A stretch of DNA of 64,000 nt from Berghia stephanieae (GCA_034508935.3 CM067444.1:52352436-52416435); one strand, 5' to 3'. Positions 1-58,437 are shown, counted from the stretch's first letter. The notes: generated by a model from the sequence alone, not told the origin. A program made the numbers and translations.

Positions 1-360
1 TATCTATTTTGTTTCTCTTGCTTTTTATTGTGTTTTCATAGTATTTACGCTTTTTTTTAAAGATTCATTTGAATTTCTGGCTCTACAGATTTGTATTCAT
101 ACTGATTGAGTTTTTAATATTGGATCTCATGACAATTACAGCCGACACCATGACTAAATGACTAGATAGCACCGTTTGATTGCCTCATGTATGAATAGAT
201 AGTGAAATGCATTTACAGTTATGATAATTTAACATTGTGAAGCATTGCTAATTCTGTTTAAGAGTGGATTTGAAAGTCCTCCAAATCAATTCTTTTGAAA
301 TTTACTCCAGTGTGTCAGAAAGTTTCAGCATTTAATTGATGTTTAATAATTGTTCTCACA

Positions 361-713
<353 letters not shown>

Positions 714-2119
714 CGATATTTAAAATGAATGTGTGGTTATTTGTACATGCGTGACTTCAACTAGTCCTCAGTCCTTATTTTAAGAGACTTCATCTGTGTT
801 GAGTTTTTAACATTAAAAAAAAATAATTACGAAATCAAAGTAAGAGTCTTGGTTTTTGTTTCTTGTCAGGGGTGATAGTCTACATGTATTGAATTTAGCT
901 CATGAGGTTTTGATAGCTGTAATTGTGAATGCTACGTTGTGTTCTAATGCTTGCGTTATTGGATATTTAGGTGTGATCTTTGCATGAATTTGACATAATT
1001 TGTCTTTTTATATATTTTTTTTTATCTGATTTTTTGTTGTTTATTTTCTTTATATTTTTATTTAATTTAGAAGTGAATTAATATAATTTTGTATAGTGCT
1101 CGAGACTGTTTAACATTCTCTGATCTATTTATTTAACCAGTTCGTCATCCGTTGAGAAAACAACTGATGATCTCAATTTTCCTTGCCAGAATGCTTTGTC
1201 ATAATTGTCTGCTTGCTGTTGGGATACAGTGATGAAAACTGAGGACTTAAATTAATAAGAAATCGATGTGATATATCATGTGTAGATACTTACTTGATTT
1301 TACTTCTCTCTTGTCAGAGTTTGAAAAGACGACTCTCTTCCCTTCGGTTTCTTCTTTTTTTATTTGTGTGTTTTCTTTTTGTTTGTTGGTATTTTTGGGG
1401 TTTTTTTTTGTTTGTTTGTTTGATTATTTGTTTTTGTTTGTTTGTTTTTGTTTTTTGGTTCGAAAAAAAATATTTTTCTACATGATATCCCCTATATTTA
1501 AAATTTCGACATGCAGACATTTATGATTAGATTATTTGCTAATGTGTAATAAACTAATTGTTTTGTGCATGCCATTTCTTTCATTAACAGACATCTCAAT
1601 ATTATTTTTAATAAGTGTTGAATAATATTCTTACACTTCGATGATATAAAATGTAAATATATGTTCAAAAGGAGTGAAGTCATGTCTAGATATTGTAAAT
1701 TTGGTCTTGGTGAATTTTTTTTTTTAGAAATACGGAATATTTTTAATGCAATTTGCTCAGCTTTAGAGAATGACGCTGTAAAAGGATGATTTGTATAAAA
1801 AGATTTATCTAACTATAAATTTAAAGGACAATCAAAAAGATAGGTAATATGTCATTGAGATGTGAGATGACATAAATGGGAGATTATTTACTGTCACTAA
1901 TATTATTTCTCCCCAAATGGTGACCGACCTCCAACTTTAAGTGACCAGTCAACCATGAAAATAATTTTTAAAATGAAAAGGTGACCACCAATCAATGAGA
2001 TATTTGAATGTGATGTGGACGCAGCGTATTAGAGATAATTGTTATAAATTAACGACTAGTTTCCTTTAGTTTTCATAAAGAGACAGGATGATGGGTGGAA
2101 TTGATGATGCATAAATTTG

Positions 2120-2379
2120 TTAACCCTATCCTTACTAACTACAGGAAAATCGTCACATTCGTTATGATACAACCAACATTTTTCATATTCAAATTTCTCT
2201 CGTACATTATAAAATTTAAAGAAAATGAGCAGTGTGTAGTAGAGCATGTTTTACTTGAGAAATTACGTATCGCAAGAACTTACTGTGTTGTGTTTGAGTG
2301 ATAAAAAATATATTTTTGTGTTAAATGGGTGTGACGTTTTGGGGAAAATCCTGAAAATGGCAGGTAAGGAGAGAGTTAA
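2120..2379. mobile_element. TTAA-bounded MITE, copy 1
   Basis: TTAACCCTATCCTTAC at the left and GTAAGGAGAGAGTTAA at the right form ~16-bp inverted ends bounded by TTAA, as in piggyBac-type elements. The element matches 57704-57940 in reverse orientation over both ends and much of the interior (for example ataatgtac, gaatgtgacgatttt). It is 260 bp and non-coding. Confidence 0.75.
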
Positions 2380-3014
2380 AGTCGCATATGTAAGATTAGC
2401 ACACACTTGTCTTGATGCAATCAAGTAGTTTTCAGGCATTCCCATTTGCTAAACTGTTATCAAATAAGTTGAGCAATCAACGCTATAAATCCAGTCATAT
2501 TAAGAAATATTCAATATTGGTTTACTTTTTAGATTTTGATGTGACTAAATTTGGTTTCTACAAACGAGAACAGATGTAAAGTGCAATGTGAAAATCACAA
2601 ATTATATGTGATTATTATTTTATTAAATCTGTCAGAGTGATTTTTTAAATTCACAATATATCATCTGGACATGACTTTTATCTCAAAATCTCATGAACTT
2701 TATATTTTGTATTTTTGATACAACATGATTTTTAATGAGACTTTGGAAATAAATTTCAATACTTGTCATGGTTTTAATATTTTCTTTTCTTACATTATGC
2801 GAGCAAAATCAATATGCATGTAGTGAAAACTGTTGAACTACGAGGTACTTAGTCATAGTTGGTCTATTGCCCTTATAATCTTGTTTCATGTTTTACAATG
2901 CCTGCTTTTGGTCAGGTACAATTTTCAGCTATGTTTTGGTATAAACCCAATAGTAAAAAAGTTCATTTCTTACACTGGGAAAATCCCAACTCAAGTAAAA
3001 CAGATAGTATATTA

Positions 3015-3300
3015 GATAAAGATCTGAACAAGTGTGTATGAAAGGTGCCAGAGAAAACAAGAAAGAAAAATACAAGAAAAAAAAACATTTAAAAAAAATC
3101 AGTCTACCATTCATGGTAGCACGTCTAACCGGTAATCAGAAGGTCTGAGGTTCGATCCCCAGTCGAGGTAGACTGATTTTTTGGAATGGTTTTTTTTCTT
3201 GTATTTTTCTTTCTTACTTTCTCTAGCACCTTTCATACACACTTGTTCAGATCTTTATCTTACACCGGTGCCTTCTCCTTAACTTCTTAATTTGATATTA
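3015..3300. mobile_element. Palindromic tRNA-like element, copy 1
   Basis: Arms of about 85 bp (gatctgaacaagtgtgtatg ... catacacacttgttcagatc) flank a tRNA-like core at about 3103-3173 with a B-box GGTTCGATCCC and an anticodon-arm-like TCTAACCGGTAATCAGA. A single-copy tail follows (caccggtgccttctcctta to ttgatatta). Related copies lie at 36998-37302 and 41522-41735. The core is degenerate and is not called as a tRNA gene. Confidence 0.8.
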
Positions 3301-3415
3301 TATTATTAGACTATGAGTCGATGAAATTGCTCGCAGGAATATTTTATGTAGTATTTTTTCTTCTTTCAATCGATCAAATGTGATGTTAATTCATTGGTTG
3401 TTGTTTTTCTTTCAG

Positions 3416-20744
<17,329 letters not shown>

Positions 20745-22540
20745 TTTAACTAATATCAATTTGTTATTTACACAAAAAATGAAAATGTTTTGCTCGGGAG
20801 TGTTGATGGTTAATATTTATTACATTTATATTTTGATTACAGAAAAGAAAAAAGAAAGCTATAAAAAAAATTGATCGTCAGAGGCAGTTAAGCTTTCTAA
20901 TTAATTGGTATGTTCGAAATGAATTTCACTTGGGTATTATAGAAATACGATAATCAAAACAACTTTAAACAAGATGTTTGTTCCATCCAACTTTTTATGC
21001 AGCAATAATAATTACCCCACAGTATTTTTCGAAAAAGAATAAATGTGATAAGTTTTTGTGTTGTATAATAATAATAAGATAATTACTTTACAATAAAACT
21101 GAATTGTTCCGTCCATGCTTTAACGTGATATATGATTGGAATTAATTATTTATACACGATGATTCTTCATATTTTGTTTTAACGTGCTAATATAAAAGTA
21201 TACTGATCTGTGATAGAATTTAGAATAAACATGAATCATGAATTAATTTATTAACTTGACTTGATTTGTTTTTATTTTCATTGATTTTAATTTTGCTCAT
21301 CTCTTTGTCAAAAGCAAAGACCACAGTTGTATTGTGTTTATTCATCTTGTTACAGAATCCATGTTGCACATGAGGGGGAGGGTGTTGTCTCAATATTACT
21401 TCAAGGGAAGGACACAATTCGATCCCATATTGAGTAAAGTGGGCCGAGGGGTTCTGACCTCTCTCTGCACCCAGCAGTGAATGGGATAGACCTGGTGATA
21501 AACACTAGCATCTTATCCAAAGTGTAGCAAGCAAGTGTTACCATCAATTTCATGCTACTAAAACCGGTATTAACTCCAGAGGCTATATCGCTCTGAAGAA
21601 CTACCCTTTTTATGCTTTACATACAAACTCCAATGTCCTCTAATATTATCTTGGGGAAGGGGGGAGGGGGTCTGAATTTGGTTCCAAAATGTCTGTCTAT
21701 GTTGATTAAATCTGTAAAAATGGCAGCTTTGCAAGAATAGCGGATCACCACTTTGCTGTTACTTCTCTTGTGAAAAAAAATTATGACACGTCAGGTTAGA
21801 TCATAATCTAGCCTCATCAGTAAAGGGTTAAGGGCATCTATGGTTTAGTGGAATAGGTTTTTTGTTTAGTAGTTTTAGAAGTTTAAATGCATTTCAAAAA
21901 TATTTAGGTCATTTCACGGCCTTAGAATAGGAAGCTGTGAAACACAAAAGCACAAATTAAGAGTTAAGCATCTATCACAGGGTTACAAAAAAAAAAGGGG
22001 GGGGGGGGGGGGGGGGAATAATTCACATTAGGAAATCTCAGCAGTAATCTACCTACATGCCTGGTACTGGTACAAAATTCCCACCAAAATGGAGACTCGG
22101 GTGGTTTCCAAGGCTTATGATACACAATCATATAGAGAAATGTTTTACAGGCGAAAAAAAATGTCTCTTGAAGAAAAATGCACATGCTCACTTCCTATCG
22201 ATTTTCTTTCTCATGGAAAAGGGACTGCAGTCATAATATGGGCAAAGCCAAGTCACTAATTTTCATTTTAGAGGAAAACAGCACTTGCCACACTTATAAA
22301 TCATGTCAGTGCCTAAGAAAAAAAATATTGTACACAACACAAAAGGACAGTGAACAGATTTAGATTTCAGTGCTTGCAGCACTCTTAGTCACAAATGAAA
22401 AAGAAAAAGGGGAATAGATTCCAGTTGATTCCATGTGCCCAGCAAACTTGAGCTTGAGCTTTTATATATTGATTAATTATTTTAAAAAAAAAAAAAAAAA
22501 AAAAGTAATTATTATTATTTAAAAAAAAAAAAAAAAATTA

Positions 22541-22835
22541 AAATTGAGCTTTATATAGCGCAATATCCACTAAATGAAAATGTGCTCAAAGCGCTTTACA
22601 AACAGCAACATTTAACATATAGGACGGGACATGACTCCTGTTAGGCGATATTACAATTTTTCGGACAAAGACAACGCTGTTAACGGCCAGGTACTCATTT
22701 TACACCTGAGTACTGTGAGAGAATTTGAGTAAAGAGCCTTTTCCAAGGACTCAACTATGCGCGGAGCGCGAGGCTCGAACCCAGGACCTTCTGATCCAAA
22801 AGCGAGTATCATACCACTAGACCACATAGCTGCAC
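22541..22835 (-). mobile_element. SINE family B, near-complete copy
   Basis: Read on the - strand it has a tRNA-like head (tatgtggtctagtggtatga with B-box gggttcgagcctc), a body (gagtacctggccgttaacag, ggcgatattac complement) and a 3' end gcgctttgagca ... ttgcgctatataaa. About ten copies occur in the window, in both orientations. Confidence 0.92.
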
Positions 22836-22856
22836 TCAGCAACAGTGCAACATCAA

Positions 22857-23139
22857 CTAACCGTGCTCAAAGCACTTTACAAAGGGTCCCCGATCAACAG
22901 CAACACGTAACATGTAGAACAAGACATGAAGCCTGTTAGGCGATGGTACAATTTCCCCCCCCCCCCCCCCGACAGAGACAACATTGTTAACGGCTAGGTA
23001 CTCATTTTACACCTGAGTACGGTGAAAGAATGAGAGTAAAGAGCCTTTTCCAAAGACTCAACTATGCGCTCAGCAAGGCTTGAACCCAGGACCTTCCGAT
23101 CTGAAAGTGAGTGTCATACCACAAGACCACATAGCCACA
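22857..23139 (-). mobile_element. SINE family B, tandem neighbour copy
   Basis: Same order of segments as the copy at 22541 and directly adjacent to it, with a poly-C run at 22958-22970 in place of the ttttt stretch. Confidence 0.9.
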
Positions 23140-23329
23140 GCAAAAGGTGACCCAAATTCTCACAGACAAGGTAACCTTGCAAAAAGAAAAGGAGATAATA
23201 TACAGACAGGTCCCGCTACTAATATGCAGAAAACAAAAGCACTCACATCAGAATAGTTCCCTCATAGAGAGCAAGTCACAGAGAAAGGAAAAATAAATTA
23301 GGGAGTGGAGTGTGAGATGGCCATGAGTT

Positions 23330-24325
23330 TTGTTTGTTTTTGAGGGTTTTACCGGCGCTTGCAACACATTAAGGTCATATCAGCGCCAGTAAAAAGGAAG
23401 AAAATGGGATAGTAAAAAGTTTCAAATTACAGTTAAAGCACCCAAGAAAAGGTAAGACAAAGGGGAATTGGTTCAAATAGGAAACATGTGTAGATTCCAA
23501 GAGCACACCATCAAAGTACTTAGTTTGAGATCACCTAAATGTCTCATCCAGACACAAGCACAGGTCCCCACTAAGAAGAATACACTCAAATGTTTACTTA
23601 CTTATCCGAACCAGCGACCACCTGAGCTCTAGCCCTTCGGTCTTGTGCCATGACGTAGAAGTTAGACGTCTTTTGTAGTTGTTCCAGGTGACTATAAAGT
23701 GTGTTACTGATGCTTGGATTTGGTGGGAGGAATGTGCATCTCAGGTCTTCAAGAGGTTGACATTCAAGCAAGTGGTGTGTTACTGTTTCATTGGCATGTG
23801 TCTTTTGTAATTTTGCTTAAATGGTTGTTGAGTGGTACCGTGTTGTGTTCTTAGTTGAAAGATGATGCTTTGCTGGTGTCTTCTGAGCTATTTAGGCAAT
23901 CAGTCTTTACAAGAGTGGTCATACGGGAAAACATACATCTACCCGTGGTGCTCATTGCCCAACTGTTCATCCATTCTTCTCTCTTATTTGTTTGATTATT
24001 TGTTTCGCTGTGTCTAAGGATACTGGAATTGATGGTTGTAAAAGTCTGGCCAGTCTGTCTGCATTGTCATTTCCTGGTATATTTGAATGTCCCCTCAAAT
24101 GTTTACAAATCATACATAATACGTAAAAAAGCATTATACAGAGATGATTTACAAGGAAAAAAATATCATCTCCCAAAACTAACTATATATTTGACTGTTT
24201 CCCTCTCAGCCAGGACCAGGACAATACCAAGTAATCTCATTCCAAGACAAAGACAGAAACATGTTGGAAAACAGATATAAGACACAGTATGTACCCCCCT
24301 GCCCATATGGGAGGTCAGGAACCCC
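23330..24325 (-). mobile_element. Repeat family A copy 1 (LINE 3' end-like), interrupted
   Basis: This family ends (on the - strand) with gcaagcgccggtaaaaccct and an A-rich tail, like a LINE or SINE 3' end. Shared blocks with 36252-36776, 42079-44645 and 63326-63672 include caggtccc, cattccaagacaaagacag and ctgcccatatgggaggtc. A LINE fragment with target duplication interrupts it at 23598-24093. Confidence 0.82.
23598..24093 (-). mobile_element. 5'-truncated LINE with RNase H remnant
   Basis: Flanked by the 13-bp direct repeat CTCAAATGTTTAC at 23585-23597 and 24094-24106. On the - strand it reads GHSNIPGNDNADRLARLL, the C-terminal RNase H signature (GHSxIxGNxxADxLA) of non-LTR retrotransposons, then frame-shifted remnants ending HHLLECQPLEDLRCTFLPP and RRARAQVVAGSDK. 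Frames are broken at least twice. Confidence 0.85.
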
Positions 24326-24677
24326 ACCCAGGATGGCCATGAGGATAAGGTTCGAGTCCTGGTATTGGGTGAGATGGCCATGTAGATAAGGTTTTGAGTC
24401 CCGGTATCAGGCTTCTCTTAGCAAGAAACTTAGTACCATTGGTCACTTTGCTGTGCGGCACTAAAGTCTTTTCTCAGTATTGATTTTCCCTGAGGATGAT
24501 TAGGCGGTTTGTTTAAACTTTTGAACTCCACAAACTCTCACCGGCTGCCCAAGAAGAAACAGAGTTGAATAGAAGGCCCTAAAATATCTCTCCTCTCCTC
24601 CTCCTCCCCCTTCCGCCACACACACACAAACATCACCAAACTGTCTGGCTTTGGGGTTTTTTCAACAAGGTCTTTAC

Positions 24678-25142
24678 CTGTCATCTGCATTTTTTGCCAA
24701 ATTGGGACCTAAAATTTGCCAAAAGAAACCCTCAAAATTTGCCAAAAGACAAATTTGCCAATGCGAGGAGAACTAAGCGTTTCAGTAAAAATTAACATGC
24801 GATACAGAAAAATATATATATAAAAGACAATTTATTACATTTAAGGAGGCTGCATTTATTAATTTAATGAAATGACTAAGAATAGCGTTGTTACAAAGAT
24901 TTTAAAGGATCATTATCCATAGAGAGTAGCTTCCCTTGGTTTGGGCCCAGGCAAAGCTGCAACATTTCTCAAGTTTCGCACTTTCTTTTCGTAATTTTGT
25001 TTTCGTTTCTTTTTTTTTCCCAAAATTTGCCACGAGATTTGCCAATTTTCCCAAAATTTGCCACGATTTGCCAATTTTGGGAAATTTGCCAAAATTTGCG
25101 GATCGCCCTGATATTTGCGGCCGCAAAAAATGCAGATGACAG
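24678..25142. mobile_element. 465-bp MITE with 20-bp TIRs
   Basis: Perfect inverted ends CTGTCATCTGCATTTTTTGC and their complement, with a 6-bp target duplication CTTTAC at 24672-24677 and 25143-25148. The interior is rich in direct and inverted aatttgcca units. No coding capacity. The class is uncertain. Confidence 0.88.
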
Positions 25143-25900
25143 CTTTACTAAGAAGTTTTTCCAGTCTGATCAGAAAACTGATGGGGGTCCCTTAGATATC
25201 AAACATTATTGTACAAAACATAAAACCAATGTCTTGCACGAAGAGGGAAAAGGCTATGTGGAGATACAGAGGCAGCCTTAGGGTCTGTTAGTGTAGACAT
25301 ACACAAAATGTCAAATGACAATTTAAAATTAAAAAAAATAATTTTGAATCAAGAGCATATACCGGAACTGGGTGATTTCATCAAACTTTATTAATTCAAT
25401 TGCAGCATATTATTTTTATTATTATTATTATGCATCTCAAATTGGTTTTTAAAAAACGACATGATCCTATAAGCAAGTCTGATAACTGAATGCAATTAAG
25501 GGCTCGTTTTTAAATTGGAAGGGACAATATTTTGCCTTGGTTTGAGATTATTTCCATTACAAATGCCCATAAATTTGGGTTGTCAGACCTGCAAATATGT
25601 ACACGTTGGTCAAGAATAATGAGAAGCAATAGTATATTTTTATGATTTCAGAATTCGCTTTTGTTTGAGGGGGTTTTATGATGCTTTCAATAATTTTAAA
25701 GAAATTTCTGCATCAGCAAAAATGAAGAATGATCGGAATTTTTTTAATTTTTTAAATTGCATATTAAAACAGACGACAAAGTTTGTTTATAGGAGTTGTA
25801 CTTCCAACACTTTTGACTTCAGAGCATGAATTTATTTTTTAAACAGCATGGAATGATAGTCAAAAGAGTAGTGGTAAAAAAAAACAAACTTAGGCATCAA

Positions 25901-26158
25901 TATATCGCAATATCCACTAAATGTGCTCAAAGCGTTTTCCAAGGGGTCCCTTGTAAATAGTAACAGACACTGAACATGTAGGACGACTGACAGACAACGC
26001 TGTTAACGACCAAGTACTCATTTTACACCCGAGTATGGTGAAAGAATATGACTAAATCGTCTTCCAAGGACTCAACTATGTGTTGCTCAGAGTAAATTTC
26101 GAACCCTGGAACATCTGGTCCAAAGGCTAGTGTCATACCACAAAACCACATAGCTGCA
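25901..26158 (-). mobile_element. SINE family B, diverged copy
   Basis: It shares tatcgcaatatccactaaat, gctgttaacgaccaagtact and the degraded tRNA head ccacatagctgca. Confidence 0.82.
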
Positions 26159-27240
26159 TAGTATCAGAGTTAAGATTTGGTTAAAATCACTAATAAAACA
26201 AACTAAGACAAGGAAAAATGTTCAAACAAAGAGGGTAACATTCAGGAGCGATCTCTTCTAAGACCATTAAAAGTCAAATGAGACTTGAGCACAGGACCCA
26301 CGCCAAAAGAGATACACTCAAGTGATTGCGAAATATATTTGTAATAAATACAATAATACATAAGAACATTCTATAAAGAGATAATTTAAAAGATTTTTTA
26401 AAAATCCATCCATAACAAAATGACAAATTTATCTCAGTAAAAGATACCAGATGTGTCTTATTCTAAAGGAATAACACAAAAGCCACATGGAAAGTAAAGC
26501 ATGAGAAGTGTATGAGACAGTAACCTTGAAGCCAATAAGACCATTCATATCCCCCCTCCTATACGAATTCAAAATCACACAATACAAATGTCAAATAAGA
26601 AGGAAGAAAAAAAAACAATTTAAAAAATTAAAATAAAAAGACTATTCAAGTAAAAAAAAAAAAAAAAAAAAAAAATCTCCATTTCGTTGTTAATTAAAAA
26701 GAACAAAATTATTAATTCATATAATGACAAGACATCAATTAATTAATTTTTTAATATCATGGAAAATGATCAAAATTTGATACAAACCTATTATCATTTC
26801 CTAATTTAAAATATGTATTGTTCTCTACTGCAACAATAAGTGGCGGATAAAAATTAAAACAAAAGTGTATGAGTTGAAAAGAAATGCAAAAGGAAATAGA
26901 GTATTGACCTTTCCATTACAGTTAAAAAGTTTTACAGTACTTGCAACACATTCAGATCATATCATCCTATTTTCTTGCAAAAACAAGTGTATGCATCCAT
27001 GTTTACATTATGTGTATTATAAATCTATTAAAATAGTCTTTTTTTAATAAATGAAATTTGCTGACATGCTTATGTTCCTGAAGTTCTATATCTCCTTATC
27101 CAATGACATCTTTCATGACTACTTGATCATTCATTTGAAGTTGTAAAATAAGAAGTAAAGAAAGATAACAAAAAAAACACAAAAAAACTAATGGCTACAA
27201 TATTTAACTGTACATTCTGATTCTGATCCTCATTGGATGT

Positions 27241-27432
27241 TTGATGAAAATTTAGAATTTCCATTATTTCTTCTCTTTCCAGATCACATTGGGTGCCTGA
27301 ACCTCTTGGCTCAGACACTCGATCTCATCTGACAACCCTGAGCAGGCGTAGTGATTGGGTACGCAGCAGCATTGCCACTAAGACCATCACAGTTAGCTTA
27401 AGCAGGACTGACAGTACTCAGATACAAGGGGA
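27241..27432 (+). pseudogene. Inverted ectopic copy of AMBRA1 last exon plus intron flank
   Basis: The segment is roughly 85% identical to the last AMBRA1 coding exon (28699-28876, opposite strand). It also covers the intron edge (tttcttctctttccag), so it arose by DNA duplication and inversion and not through mRNA. The dynein-light-chain motifs have decayed (SIATKTI, STQIQG in place of SIATQTI, STQTQG). It lies 1.3 kb beyond the gene's stop, pointing toward it. Confidence 0.85.
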
Positions 27433-27504
27433 CCATAATTTTCAGTGGTCAGCTTCCTCGATAATAGATAACAGATCTGCAATAAGCATCTAAGATAGAA
27501 GAAG

Positions 27505-27935
27505 ACCAAGGGATAGGAACTACTTTAAACAGGTCAAAGGTACTTGGAACAGGTGTTCTGAAACAGCTCCTTGCTCATAATCAGTCGAATGGTCTATTAT
27601 AAAAGATTTTCAATCAGCTTATAAATCAAATCACTCGACTGAAACTGCTCTGTTAAGAGTGTTTAATGACATTGTTTCAAGCATTGATAATGGAAAAATT
27701 TGTATTTTGAACCTGTTAGATCTTAGTGCAGCCTTTGATATGATCGACCAAAGAAAAATTCCAAAACTTTTGGCTATCGCTCTTTCGATTTTTTTGGTCT
27801 GGAACGCTCTGCCCAGGCAGATCAGAGAAAAGCAAACAATGGAAATATTCAAATCACATCTTAAAACACTTTTATTCGAAAAATACTTTACTGATAGGTC
27901 TTATTTTATAATCATGTAATCTGTGTCATGCTAAT
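27505..27935 (+). mobile_element. LINE (CR1/L2-like) reverse-transcriptase remnant
   Basis: It reads DFQSAYKSNHSTETALLRVF and NLLDLSAAFDMIDQ, the RT segment typical of CR1/L2-group LINEs. A jump follows to WNALPRQIREKQTMEIFKSH, the family's C-terminal block, so the RT core is deleted. Upstream codons are in other frames. A matching 3' tail may be 28232-28310 (gggcgcaatataaataaatt). Confidence 0.88.
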
Positions 27936-27966
27936 TATGCTGTGTTTTATAATTTTATTATTATAA

Positions 27967-28006
27967 AGAGAGAGAGTATATAGGAGAGAGAGAGAGAGAG
28001 AGAGGA

Positions 28007-28056
<50 letters not shown>

Positions 28057-28131
28057 GAGAGAGGGAGATGTGGGGTGGAGAGAGAGAGAGAGAGTAGAGA
28101 CGAGAGAGACTGAGAGTGAGATAGATAGAGT

Positions 28132-28213
<82 letters not shown>

Positions 28214-28220
28214 GAGAGAG
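27967..28220. repeat. (GA)n microsatellite
   Basis: A GA array with GG and GT interruptions between the LINE RT remnant and its probable 3' tail. Confidence 0.96.
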
Positions 28221-28323
28221 GAATGGATTGAAGTTTGTTATGCGCCTGGAGCTTTATTGTATAGAGGATTGGGCGCAATATAAATAAATTTCATTATTAT
28301 TATTATATTCAATGAATTGGATT

Positions 28324-28329
28324 TTTATT
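28324..28329 (-). terminator. Possible AMBRA1 poly(A) signal
   Basis: AATAAA on the - strand 370 bp after the stop codon. It is close to a LINE tail that also carries such hexamers, so the choice is uncertain. Confidence 0.3.
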
Positions 28330-28698
28330 GTAGGGGGCTTTGAGATGCAATTGCATAGAAAGTGCTGTATTACATGTACATTATTATTAGTAGTATTATT
28401 ATCGTGGGGCTAGCCATTTAACATTTTTTTAAATATGAAAAACTTAATTACTGCTAAAAAATTTCTTTGTTCAAATCAAATAGCTTTAAAAAATAAATAG
28501 AGTAAAGCAAGAACACAAATCAAAAAAATGAATGGCTACAGTATTTAACTTTACATTCAGATTCTTATGTTACTAGCCAGAAATTCAAACAAAAAAAGAT
28601 AACGTTTCTGACATTGGCATTATGATGCAGATAAAAATGTTACAATGATTATTGCGACTAGATAATTCATCTACATTCTCCAGTAGTCCAATTCGTCA

Positions 28699-57204
<28,506 letters not shown>

Positions 57205-57703
57205 TGAAAATATTTATCATAAAAGCAACAGTATTTAAAATAGAAAACCGCAACTTTATAATTTAATGCAAAATGATAAGACTTCTTCACACATCTGTAA
57301 GCCTATGGTTCTAAAAATAAACGGCCACTGAACTATTGACCCTTTAGACTTCCGCCCGTGAAAAAAAATTTGAAAAAGAGTTCTGACGAAAAGAAGGTGT
57401 TCTTGTCACACAAAAATAGTAAGAGAAGCTCTGATTGATTAAATGTGACAAAGGTGCACAAATTAGTACACCTATCACCTCAAATCGGTATAGTGCATGG
57501 CGTACTATAGTAGGGCTATGGTATAATGCCAATATAAGCCAGACTCCTCAAATAAGAAAGTGAATTTGAAGTTTAAAATCATTTTTAAAATATCAAATTC
57601 TGGATTTTATCTGTTCATGAAATCGTATTATTCTACATAAACTTACACTAAGTTCATAAATTCAATTTCAAACTGAAGTTTCAAATTTTGTAATTCTAAC
57701 CGT

Positions 57704-57940
57704 TTAGCTCTCTCCTTACCGACCCTTTCAGTATTTTCCCAAAGTGGCAGGCTTAGCCAGCAGAAAAATTGATTTTTAAACTCAAACAAGCTCTCTACAA
57801 AGCACCTTTATGTTGTTATTAATCACACAATGATCATTCTTCAAAGTTTGTAATGTACAAAATAAATCTGAATAAGAATAATGTATATTGTGTCGTAACA
57901 AATGTGAGGATTTTGCTGCAGGTGGTAAGGAGAGGGTTAA
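57704..57940. mobile_element. TTAA-bounded MITE, copy 2
   Basis: Ends TTAGCTCTCTCCTTACC and GGTAAGGAGAGGGTTAA. Homologous in reverse to 2120-2379. Confidence 0.75.
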
Positions 57941-58107
57941 CCATTTTGAGAACCTGGTTCACCCGAACCGAAATGATACCAGCTGGTGTGATGGGTCACA
58001 TTTATTGAAAGCGGAGGTGCGAAAGTAATATCTGACAATTACCCACAGATTGATTTAGTGAACACGAATTATATGCATGGCAATAACAACTTTAGCTCAC
58101 TGGCTTT

Positions 58108-58437
58108 GTGCGGTTATTTAGTCTAGTGAGTCTAGTGGTATGACACTCGATTTCGGATCGTAAGGTCCTGGGTTCGAGCCATGCGCCGAGCAAGGCTCGA
58201 GGTTGAGTCCTTGTAAAAGGCTCTTTACTCACATTCTCTCATCATACTCAGGGGTGAAATGAGTACCTGGCCGTTAACAGCGTTGTCTCTGTCGGAAAAA
58301 AGACTATAATAACAGGCGTCATGTCTCGTTCTACATGTTACGTGTTGCTGTTGGTCAGGGAATCCCCCCCCCCCCCCCCCCCCCCCGTAAAGCGCTTTGA
58401 GCACGTTTATTGGATATTGCGCTATATAAATAAAAAC
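58108..58437 (+). mobile_element. SINE family B copy, + orientation
   Basis: Head gtctagtggtatgacactcg and gggttcgagcc, body gagtacctggccgttaacag, a poly-C expansion (58364-58386), tail agcgctttgagcacg to ttgcgctatataaataaaa. The most readable copy for the SINE's 5'-3' order. Confidence 0.93.

Larger units (their letters stand above)
20745..28698. other. Convergent intergenic region ADGB / AMBRA1
   Basis: About 8 kb without an intact gene. It has ADGB poly(A) signals (21038-21229), a poly-G run (22000-22017), poly-A (22480-22538), three SINE-B copies, a family-A repeat interrupted by a LINE fragment, a 465-bp TIR element, a second family-A-like remnant (26200-26600), an inverted AMBRA1 exon copy (27241-27432), a LINE RT remnant and a (GA)n array. 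21340-21560 looks like a degraded tRNA-derived repeat. Confidence 0.75.

Noticed and set aside
3103-3173. A genuine tRNA gene (Thr-like anticodon GGT)
   Set aside because: The B-box is good, but the acceptor stem does not pair as a tRNA, position 33 is not T, and the sequence recurs inside a repeat family.
27293-27493. A real + strand exon encoding PEPLGSDTRSHLTTLSRR
   Set aside because: It matches the AMBRA1 last exon in inverted orientation with decayed key motifs and no donor in a sensible place.
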